A stretch of DNA of 21,982 nt from assembly GCA_038230275.1 (NCBI GenBank), contig JBBRNO010000115.1, positions 1-21,982 of the forward strand, in the 5' to 3' direction. How positions within the stretch are numbered: the stretch's first letter is position 1; each line of letters opens with the position of its first letter. This document shows, one piece after another, positions 14,582 to 21,982 of this stretch. The notes below the pieces were generated by a model. It was given only the letters and a program-made list of their open reading frames with translations. It had not been told where the DNA came from and searched no databases. Origin of the DNA: JANXXV01 sp038230275 (GTDB taxonomy: Bacteria > Acidobacteriota > Terriglobia > Bryobacterales > Bryobacteraceae). A program made the translations under genes and the position numbers.

Positions 14582-14710
14582 TTGGTTTTCCTCTTGTGCG
14601 CCATCGGGGGCGCGTCTGGTTTGAATTCTGGTTGCGACCATAGTATCGTGTTCCAGAAACTGCGTATGAGGAAACGCCAAGCAAAGCCGGCCCGATCAAC
14701 AAACTTTCCA

Positions 14711-14989
14711 TGTCGAGACCCGGATTTTGCGTTGAAGTTTGTGGAGCGGCACCGCGCGAAATTGATGTTCGGCAGTAATTGCCGTTGCCGCGACGGGCGG
14801 GGCGCGGGGCAAGGAGCCGAATTGAAGAACCCACGGCGAAAATGGGTCGGGCACTCCGATCAGCGCCCCCTGATTGCCGGGCAATGCATGGCGCGGTCGA
14901 CGCTGACCGCGCTGAAACAGATGACGACTCCAACCTTGTTCCGTCAGATCACCTGGGAAAACGGAACGAAACTCTATAAGACTCCGTAG
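14711..14989 (+). pseudogene. Amidohydrolase 3' fragment (5' part lost)
   Basis: The plus frame ending TAG at 14989 reads like the last 90 or so residues of an amidohydrolase-2 family protein: DFALKFVERHRAKLMFGSNC near its start, then RCRDGRG, CMARSTLTALKQMTTP and FRQITWENGTKLYK at the end. The (L/M)FGSN.C stretch is where active family members carry the final metal-binding Asp (FGTD/FGSD), and here it is Asn. No matching N-terminal or HxH region exists upstream. The frame instead runs into sequence belonging to the opposite-strand gene start. I read this as a truncated relic. It is a different subfamily from the intact amidohydrolase next door. Confidence 0.65.
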
Positions 14990-15025
14990 GCGCCGCTTTT
15001 CCGGACTGCCGCGCATGATCGAGTG

Positions 15026-15031
15026 TATAAT
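15026..15031 (+). promoter_or_regulatory. Possible -10 element for the isomerase-like gene
   Basis: A perfect TATAAT lies 63 bases before the chosen GTG at 15095. No clear -35 sequence is found at 16-18 bases, so this is only a candidate promoter. Confidence 0.3.
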
Positions 15032-15094
15032 CGCGTGGTCAGCCCGGATGGGATTGAAGAATCCGATCCGGCGATCTTGAGAAGGAAGGTATCT

Positions 15095-16021
15095 GTGACA
15101 AGTGAACTGAGCCGACGTGCGATGCTGGCCGGCAGTGTAGGGATTGCAGGCGCTGCGGGGCTGGCCGCTGCGCCCACCAAGCCCGCCGCGAGACCGAAGT
15201 ATTTCCACATGAGCCAATCGTCCATCAACTATCAGGCGGAGTTTAAGGCCGGCAAGATGGACATTTACAGCTTTATGGACACCTGCCGGGCGCTGGACCT
15301 GGACGGGCTTGATATCCATGTGGGCCAGCTCAAGAGCCAGGTGGACCGGGCGTATCTGAAAGAAGTGCGGCGGGGGTGTCTGGACCGCGGGATGCCGATC
15401 GCGTCGATTTGCGTGACTACGGAGTTCGGGCGGTCGGCTGAAGCCGTTCCCAAGGAACTGGAGAAAGCGCGGTTGGCCATCGAGGCGGGAATGTTTCTGG
15501 GCGCTCCGATTCTGCGCACGTTTGTCGGCTCACCGCCTTCGCCGGACAAGCGGGAAGAGGCGTTTCGGCGCGGTGTGGATGCGCTGCGGAAAACGGCCGA
15601 GATCGGTGCTGAGTTAGGTATGCCGGTTTCGCTGCAGAACCACAGCGGGCTGACTAGCACGGGAGACGACATGCTGCGTTTCCACAAGGAAGTGAATCAT
15701 CCCAATTTTACGCTGCTGCTGGATACCGGCCACTTTGCGGGAAGGGAAGGACCGAATGGCCCGAAGATCCCTGGAACCGGCTATCAGGATTACTATCACA
15801 GCATCGAACAGGTGGCTCCGCTGACGCAGTTCGTGCGTGCGAAGGTGTACGACCTGGACGAGAATGGCCGGGAGAAGTGGATCGATTACGACCGTGTTTT
15901 TAGTATCCTGCGCAAAGTACACTTCAACGGGTTCGTCAGCATGATTTATGAAGGCAAGGAAGATAAGTTTGTAGTGATTCCGAACGCCATCCGGTTGCTG
16001 CGGTCGTTCGTGATGAGCTGA
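15095..16021 (+). CDS. TAT-exported sugar phosphate isomerase/epimerase-like protein (xylose isomerase-like TIM barrel)
   Basis: This belongs to the AP-endonuclease-2/xylose-isomerase-like TIM-barrel superfamily, whose members isomerise or epimerise sugars and inositols. From the GTG at 15095 it is 308 residues. The start is chosen because AGAAGGAAGG sits 5 bases upstream and because it puts the twin-arginine motif LSRRAMLAGS at residues 6-15. The frame itself is open from an earlier ATG at 15023. The barrel begins near KYFHMSQSSINYQ. Likely metal-site segments are PVSLQNHSG, LLLDTGHF and the C-terminal FVSMIYEGKED. The export signal means it acts outside the cytoplasm, so the substrate is unlikely to be a cytosolic sugar phosphate despite the family name. 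Such TAT-tagged members are common in Solibacter-like and planctomycete genomes. No catalytic claim can be made from sequence alone. Confidence 0.85.
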   Translation: MTSELSRRAMLAGSVGIAGAAGLAAAPTKPAARPKYFHMSQSSINYQAEFKAGKMDIYSFMDTCRALDLDGLDIHVGQLKSQVDRAYLKEVRRGCLDRGMPIASICVTTEFGRSAEAVPKELEKARLAIEAGMFLGAPILRTFVGSPPSPDKREEAFRRGVDALRKTAEIGAELGMPVSLQNHSGLTSTGDDMLRFHKEVNHPNFTLLLDTGHFAGREGPNGPKIPGTGYQDYYHSIEQVAPLTQFVRAKVYDLDENGREKWIDYDRVFSILRKVHFNGFVSMIYEGKEDKFVVIPNAIRLLRSFVMS

Positions 16022-16034
16022 AATAGCACGGGGA

Positions 16035-16325
16035 ATGTCTACGGTGCGCTGTTTCGATTTGCCGGCCTGGCTATTGCTGATCACGGTGACGCAGGTTGCC
16101 GCTGACGGGCAGCGAGCGATTGACGGCGGGGTGCAGTCAGGTCTGGAGCCGGGCAGGGTTTGGGACTTGATTGGCGGGTGGCGCCAGCGTACTGCATGTG
16201 ATCCCAGAAAGGGAGTCGCAGTCGATGTGTTTTTTGCGGGGCCCAACCTGCGATGGCTTTACGTAACGGATGGAGAACGGATCTTTCGCAGGTTGGTGAA
16301 GCGCCGTGGAGTGAGTTCCAAGTAG
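16035..16325 (+). CDS. Hypothetical protein, 96 residues
   Basis: The frame starts at the ATG at 16035, 13 bp after the isomerase-like gene. The N-terminus has a hydrophobic stretch (LPAWLLLITVTQVAAD) that could be a signal peptide ending near residue 23, followed by a small soluble part with VWDLIGGWRQR and FFAGPNLRWLYVTDGERIF. A GGGG lies almost against the ATG, a poor ribosome site. Third-base GC looks compatible with coding, and its position between two secreted proteins on the same strand fits an operon. I do not recognise the family. Confidence 0.45.
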   Translation: MSTVRCFDLPAWLLLITVTQVAADGQRAIDGGVQSGLEPGRVWDLIGGWRQRTACDPRKGVAVDVFFAGPNLRWLYVTDGERIFRRLVKRRGVSSK

Positions 16326-16350
16326 CAGCATTTCAAGCTAGGATAGTCCC

Positions 16351-16944
16351 ATGCCATTGCTTGTCTGCGTAACCGTGATTCTTTCCATGACTCTGCTGCT
16401 TGTTGCGCAAGGTCCGCCTGCCGGTGGCGCCACGCCCTTAGTCATGACTTTGGTGATTCCGGGATTTCCCGACGGCGGGCAGATTCCGGTTAAGTTCAGT
16501 CAGGCCGCTGCGGGTGTTGCCCCTGGCGAGGGTACGTCACCGGCGATGAGTTGGGCCAACGTGCCCGCCGGCACGCAGAGTTTTTTCCTGCACATGCACG
16601 ACCTGGATCTGGCCCGCAACAAGACCACTGACGATCAGGCGCACTGGGTTGTTTGGAACATTCCGGCGACCGCGACTGGCTTTCCCGAAGGCGTACCGAA
16701 GGGGTCGCAATTGCCCGACGGGACCTATCAGATCAGTGTCACCGGACCGATGTATCGCGGTCCGGGAGCCGCCGCGAGTGGTCCGCTTCACCACTACGTA
16801 TTTGAGCTCTATGCGCTTGACGCCAAGCTGGATGTGAAACCATCGGGCGACGCTTTCGAGACCCGCGTCAACGTGATGAAAGCGATTCAGGGGCACATTC
16901 TGGGGAAGGCTGTGTACGGCGGGCTGTTCCGGCGGCCGAAATAA
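16351..16944 (+). CDS. Secreted YbhB/YbcL-family (PEBP, Raf kinase inhibitor-like) protein
   Basis: This is a phosphatidylethanolamine-binding-protein fold, 197 residues. Its biochemical role in bacteria is generally unknown. A signal peptide (about 1-20, MPLLVCVTVILSMTLLLVAQ) precedes the domain. Family motifs are SPAMSWANVPAGTQSF, HMHDLD (the DPD-type anion-binding pocket), HWVVWNIPA, GPLHHYVFELYALD (about 144-157) and an ending with IQGHILGKAVYGG. The ATG at 16351 follows AGGA with 7 to 8 bases of spacing. It stands 25 bp after the small hypothetical ORF on the same strand, so the isomerase-like gene, the small ORF and this gene may be one transcript. A GC-rich hairpin follows the stop. 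Confidence 0.92.
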   Translation: MPLLVCVTVILSMTLLLVAQGPPAGGATPLVMTLVIPGFPDGGQIPVKFSQAAAGVAPGEGTSPAMSWANVPAGTQSFFLHMHDLDLARNKTTDDQAHWVVWNIPATATGFPEGVPKGSQLPDGTYQISVTGPMYRGPGAAASGPLHHYVFELYALDAKLDVKPSGDAFETRVNVMKAIQGHILGKAVYGGLFRRPK

Positions 16945-16946
16945 TT

Positions 16947-16968
16947 CCCGGCTTTGCGGATAGCCGGG
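16947..16968 (+). terminator. GC-rich hairpin after the PEBP-family gene
   Basis: CCCGGCT (16947-16953) and AGCCGGG (16962-16968) form a perfect 7-bp stem with an 8-base loop, starting three bases after the TAA stop. No U-tract follows, but the position suits a terminator. Confidence 0.5.
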
Positions 16969-17324
16969 ACGACCAAATGCTGCCATGCACTTCCACGAAA
17001 GATGGATCGAGTGTTGTTCCGATACTCCGGATCAGCGACGAAGGTTGGAGCTTTCTGACGCGGGATAATAGGGTTTAAGAGAGTCCGGTCCGACTACATC
17101 CGACGGACACCCGATTGTGTGGCGAGGAGATCTAGTGCCTGCTTGTAAAAGTTCGTGTGTACCGCTCCCAAAGTGTCGCTCGAAGAATCAACGATTTGCG
17201 CGATCCTTCTTCCGCCTCAAGCGGGCGGATTCGCCCGGCCAACCGCTCCCTCACGGTCGCGGCTCGGAAACGCGGCGTGAGCCATGAAAATCCAGAACGC
17301 CTATTTCTGCAACTAAGCACTAGA
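16969..17324. other. Intergenic region with possible dispersed-repeat sequence
   Basis: About 350 bp lie between two convergent genes with no supported ORF. The right part (about 17130-17320) has coherent, moderate-GC sequence including CCGCTCCCTCACGGTCGCGG, a near dyad with CCGC and GCGG ends. It gives me the impression of a dispersed intergenic repeat found in Solibacter-type genomes, but this is recollection and could not be checked here. Confidence 0.35.
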
Positions 17325-18893
17325 TCATTCCGGCAAGCCAAACGCCACCACGTTCGACCCGGCGGCGATGGCTACATAATCCTTGCCCTTGAAACCATAG
17401 GCGATTGGGGAAGCGCTGATTTGCTGGCCGGTATTGAAATGCCACAACGGTTTTCCCGAACGCGCGTCGAGAGCGGCGAACTGGCCTTGGTCGTCTCCGG
17501 CGAATAGTAGTCCGCCGGCAGTCGACAGTAGTCCGGCGCCGTAGCGTTTGGCGCTAAGCTGCGGGTAGTCCCACACCAGTTTGCCCGTAGCCACTTCCAG
17601 CGCGCGGACGTGCATTTGCCAGGGCTCCTCCGGGCTCTCAATGTAGCCGGTGGCCATGAACGAATAGCCGCCGGGACGAAATGTGTCCGTCGATTTTGTA
17701 TTGATTCCGCAACCCTCCTGCGCCACTACGTAGAATAGTTTCGTATCGGGGCTATAAGCCGGGGACATCCAGTTGGTTGCGCCCGCGGTGGCTGGGCACG
17801 TCTTGGTTCCCTGCAGCGTGGGTACGATGCCCGGCACGCGGATGGGCCGGCCTTGCGGCGTGAGTCCGGTGGCCCAGTTCAACAATTTGACGAACGGCGT
17901 GCCGCTGAGGAACTGCCCGGTGACACGATCCAGCACGTAGTAGAAGCCGTTGCGGTTGGCCTGCACCAGCAGCTTTCGCGTTTTCCCATCAATGGGTGCG
18001 TCCAATAAGACGGGTATTTCCACTGCGTCCCAATCGTGCACGTCGTGTGGCGTGAATTGGAAATACCATTTCATTTTGCCGGTATCCGCGTCCAGCGCAA
18101 TCATGGATTCGGTATACAGGTTGTCGCCTTTGCGCTGGTCGCCGTTAAAATCAGGGGCGGGATTTCCGGTGCCCCAGTAGAGCAGATTGAGTTCGGGATC
18201 GTAGCTGCCGGTGAGCCAGGTATCGCCGCCGCCGGTCTTCCAGGAATCGCCGGCCCACGAATCGGATCCGGTTTCGCCGGGTTTGGGAATTACGTTCCAT
18301 CGCCAAAGCCGCTCGCCGGTGGCTGCATCGTAGGCGTCGAGCCAGCCATTGAGGCCGTGATCGCCGGGAGCGATGCCGACGATTACCTTATCTTTTAGCG
18401 CCAGCGGGGCGGCGGGACTCCAGTAGCCATCGCGCGCCTCGGCGAGCTTAATTTTCCAGAGCAGGTTTCCCGAGCGGGAATCGAGCGCTACCAGTTCTGC
18501 GCTTGGCGTGCTGAGGTAGACGCGGTTTCCATATACCGACACGCCGCGATTAGGTCCGCGCTCAGTGGCTGGTTGGTGATGGTATTCCCAAATGAGCCGG
18601 CCCGATTGCGCATCGATGGCATACACTTCGTTCGGCTGCGAGATATACATGACGCCGTCCACCACTAGCGGAACCGTTTCGAGCCGGGTTGCGCCGGGGA
18701 CGTGATAGATCCATTTCGGCACGATCGATTTCACGTTCCCAGTGTGGATTTGTTTTAGCGCGGAATGCCGTTGTGAGTCATAGGTGCCGGAGTACATCAA
18801 CCAATTCGCCGGATTGGGTTTGACCAAGTCCTTGTAGGAAACCTGGGCGGCGGCTATACCCGCGGCCGCCATGCAGAGGATTGCGAGCCTCAT
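17325..18893 (-). CDS. Secreted PQQ-dependent dehydrogenase (stand-alone propeller)
   Basis: This is a periplasmic quinoprotein of 522 residues, probably oxidising an alcohol or sugar and passing electrons to the cytochrome encoded just upstream. MRLAILCMAAAGIAAAQ is a short signal peptide. The mature protein is one PQQ propeller from WLMYSGTYDSQRHSALKQI (about 31-49) onward, with GGGDTWLTGSYDPE, YWGTGNPAPDF, TPHDVHDWD (281-289, conserved catalytic-type Asp) and C366/C395, which match a Cys pair in the fusion protein at 11220-13562. It carries no heme motif of its own. The ATG at 18893 overlaps the preceding stop as ATGA, which implies translational coupling. The open frame extends to 19265, but that part is antisense to nothing and lies over the cytochrome gene in another frame, so it is rejected. 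The two PQQ propellers in this window share motifs throughout and are clear paralogues. Confidence 0.93.
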   Translation of the reverse strand: MRLAILCMAAAGIAAAQVSYKDLVKPNPANWLMYSGTYDSQRHSALKQIHTGNVKSIVPKWIYHVPGATRLETVPLVVDGVMYISQPNEVYAIDAQSGRLIWEYHHQPATERGPNRGVSVYGNRVYLSTPSAELVALDSRSGNLLWKIKLAEARDGYWSPAAPLALKDKVIVGIAPGDHGLNGWLDAYDAATGERLWRWNVIPKPGETGSDSWAGDSWKTGGGDTWLTGSYDPELNLLYWGTGNPAPDFNGDQRKGDNLYTESMIALDADTGKMKWYFQFTPHDVHDWDAVEIPVLLDAPIDGKTRKLLVQANRNGFYYVLDRVTGQFLSGTPFVKLLNWATGLTPQGRPIRVPGIVPTLQGTKTCPATAGATNWMSPAYSPDTKLFYVVAQEGCGINTKSTDTFRPGGYSFMATGYIESPEEPWQMHVRALEVATGKLVWDYPQLSAKRYGAGLLSTAGGLLFAGDDQGQFAALDARSGKPLWHFNTGQQISASPIAYGFKGKDYVAIAAGSNVVAFGLPE

Positions 18894-20389
18894 TGACGAA
18901 CCCTGCGGCTGAGGAACGCCAGCAGATCCTGCATGTCTGTTGGGCTTAACGTCTTTCCATAGTGAGAAGGCATGAGAGATTCCTTCGGATATTCGATGCT
19001 TTGCACTTCTGTTCGGCTGAGAAGGTGAAGGCGGTAGCTTCGATCCATGACCTGTAACGAAAAGTTGTCTTCGTTCTTTACTATGCCATCGATCTTTTCG
19101 CCGGCTTTGGTGGTTAGGCGCACCGGCTGATAGCCACGGGGAATTAGCGGCCGGGCGGTGGTGAGTGCTTCGCGCAGATAGCGCGAACTGCGCTCGGCGC
19201 CGATGTTGGACAGGTCGGGTCCAAGCAAGCCGCCGCGTCCATCGATCATGTGACAGGTGCCGCAATCGGAACTGCTATGGAAGACTTGGCCGCCGTGTTC
19301 CACATTGCCCGCGACGAATTCGTCCGAGGCAGTGGCGCGCAGGCTGCGAATGTAAGATACCACTTTCCAGACATCGTTATCGGGAAGGCCGGCCGCCGGC
19401 ATGAGGGTTCCGGTGATTCCGTTCTTGATGGCGCTGAATAGATCGTCGTCGGTGGTGCGCAGGTAGCGGCGGGCCGCAGCCAGTGCGGGTGCACGATCTC
19501 CAACCGTCCCGTCAAGTCCATGACAGACGGTGCAGGATCCGTTGTAAAGCTGGCGGCCGCCTTCGATCACTTCGCTGCCGCGGCCCAGAGGATTGGTGCT
19601 GGCGGGACGGCCGCGCCTGCCTACGCGTCCTCTTGCCTGCGCGACAACCGGCTGTGCCGCGACGGACGGGTTGACGAAGCGGACGGTGCCGAAGGCTTCC
19701 GGCGTGTGGAAGGAGCGGATGCCGGCCGGGATGGGTGACCAGGTGCTGTCCTGCGCGTTGGTGACGCCACCGGTTCGCATCAGATTCAGACGCCACTCAT
19801 CGCCGTCCAGCGGAGGTGTGTGCGGCGCATCGCGTACGAAATTGCGCAGGGGAATGGCTAGTTCGACGGACCAGTGATCGTCCTGCGGAGATTCCTCTTT
19901 CAGCGGGAGGCCGTGCAGGGAGGTGCGGTGCGTGACGCCTTCGGGTTCCCAAGTCGGAGGGCCCGTCCACCAGTCTGTGCGGCAGCGATTCAACATGGTT
20001 CCGATGGCGTTGATTTCGAATGTGTAATAGTTCTTCGGCCTGCTGGTGTTGGGGCTGAGGAAAATCTCGACGCAATCGTCTTTGGAGACCGGCCCGTGGC
20101 GCTGCGTGACCTTGGCCGAGATGTGTTTGTCGTGGCAAAAATAGCCGACGTAGAGGTTATCTTTATCCCACATCATTTTGGCGACAGTTGGTTCGCGCTC
20201 GCCTTTCTTCCACCAGTTGAAGTGGAAGTCTCCAACGCGCTGCGCGTGTTGCCACGCGGCTTCGTCCAGCTTGCCGTCTATGACGATGGGCGTGGTTGCG
20301 CGCACGATGTCATACCGAGGGAGGGACTGGGCGCGAACGCTCTGGGTGAGGATGGCCAGTAGCACCACGATTACGGCTAGCATCTGCAC
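18890..20389 (-). CDS. Secreted CBM9-like domain protein with two c-type heme domains
   Basis: This is a 499-residue periplasmic protein, probably the electron acceptor and perhaps substrate-docking partner of the PQQ dehydrogenase that follows. A signal peptide (1-20, ending SVRA) precedes a CBM9/DOMON-like beta-sandwich, about 26-240: PIVIDGKLDEAAW, LYVGYFCHDKHI, KDDCVEIFLSP and AFGTVRF. A basic Pro/Ala linker (about 245-270) leads to a cytochrome c domain with CTVCH (286-290) and M330, then a PVC-type heme-binding domain with CGTCH (376-380), LGPDLSNIGAERS, LTTKAGEKIDGIV and M473 near the end. The GTG at 20389 has GGAGG 6 bases upstream; an ATG two codons later is the alternative. Its stop overlaps the next gene's start (ATGA). 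CBM9 domains of this type occur in xylanases and also next to hemes in DOMON-like proteins, so the ligand could be sugar or heme. Confidence 0.9.
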   Translation of the reverse strand: MQMLAVIVVLLAILTQSVRAQSLPRYDIVRATTPIVIDGKLDEAAWQHAQRVGDFHFNWWKKGEREPTVAKMMWDKDNLYVGYFCHDKHISAKVTQRHGPVSKDDCVEIFLSPNTSRPKNYYTFEINAIGTMLNRCRTDWWTGPPTWEPEGVTHRTSLHGLPLKEESPQDDHWSVELAIPLRNFVRDAPHTPPLDGDEWRLNLMRTGGVTNAQDSTWSPIPAGIRSFHTPEAFGTVRFVNPSVAAQPVVAQARGRVGRRGRPASTNPLGRGSEVIEGGRQLYNGSCTVCHGLDGTVGDRAPALAAARRYLRTTDDDLFSAIKNGITGTLMPAAGLPDNDVWKVVSYIRSLRATASDEFVAGNVEHGGQVFHSSSDCGTCHMIDGRGGLLGPDLSNIGAERSSRYLREALTTARPLIPRGYQPVRLTTKAGEKIDGIVKNEDNFSLQVMDRSYRLHLLSRTEVQSIEYPKESLMPSHYGKTLSPTDMQDLLAFLSRRVRQ

Positions 20390-20446
20390 ATTCTACCTCC
20401 AGGCCAATGCTCGCGCCGCACGAGAGAAGTATCCTACTATTTCAAT
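20390..20446. promoter_or_regulatory. Divergent promoter region between the CBM9-cytochrome gene and the D-aminoacylase gene
   Basis: Only 57 bp separate the two starts, so both promoters and any operator must lie here or inside the genes. A Shine-Dalgarno GGAGG for the minus-strand gene is at 20395-20400. TACTAT at 20435-20440 lies at -10 distance from the plus-strand ATG at 20447, which has no ribosome site, so a leaderless mRNA is possible. No good -35 was found. Confidence 0.35.

Positions 20447-21982
<1,536 letters not shown>

Noticed and set aside
18894..19265. Extended N-terminus of the stand-alone PQQ dehydrogenase
   Set aside because: The extra part overlaps the CBM9-cytochrome gene in another frame, is Arg/Ser/His-rich, and the ATG at 18893 starts a normal signal peptide.

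Overview
The window reads like a piece of chromosome from an Acidobacteriota bacterium of the Bryobacterales/Solibacter type. This is inferred from high GC, several secreted PQQ-propeller proteins carrying Planctomycete/Verrucomicrobia-type heme-binding domains, and twin-arginine enzymes with GTG starts. No rRNA, tRNA, CRISPR array, complete insertion sequence or phage gene was seen.

Layout. (1) 1-1711, minus: the 5' part of a soluble multi-HAMP sensor protein (probably a Nik1-like hybrid histidine kinase), made of a ladder of 92-residue repeats. (2) 1712-2726: about 1 kb with no convincing gene, holding a 353-bp segment bounded by a 39-bp near-perfect inverted repeat. (3) 2727-4595, minus: a methyl-accepting chemotaxis protein with a candidate sigma-28 (FliA) promoter at 4622-4648. 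That promoter helps place the start well inside the longest open frame. (4) 5048-8151, plus: gltX and glnS, overlapping by one base, closed by a hairpin that contains the glnS stop and lies between convergent genes. (5) 8194-11004, minus: an oxidative-stress pair, a PerR-like regulator followed by the catalase-peroxidase katG. The regulator has a good sigma-70 promoter with an overlapping dyad that may be its own operator.

(6) 11220 to the right edge: an extracytoplasmic catabolic region. A TAT-exported amidohydrolase and a di-heme cytochrome-PQQ dehydrogenase fusion form one minus-strand unit (14581-11220). A decayed amidohydrolase 3' end (14711-14989) lies just upstream. It is followed on the plus strand by a TAT-exported sugar isomerase/epimerase-like protein, a small unknown ORF and a secreted PEBP-family protein. 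A second PQQ system lies at 20389-17325. There the cytochrome part is a separate protein carrying a CBM9-like domain, coupled by an ATGA overlap to a stand-alone secreted PQQ propeller. Divergent from it, across 57 bp, is a secreted N-acyl-D-amino-acid deacylase that runs off the right edge.

The most interesting feature is that one electron-transfer design (secreted PQQ propeller plus two c-type heme domains, the second of the PVC heme-binding type) appears twice within 9 kb. It is once a single fused polypeptide and once a coupled two-gene pair with an added CBM9-like module. The inferred role is periplasmic oxidation of sugars or alcohols from polymer breakdown, with electrons passed through the attached hemes. 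The substrates are unknown.
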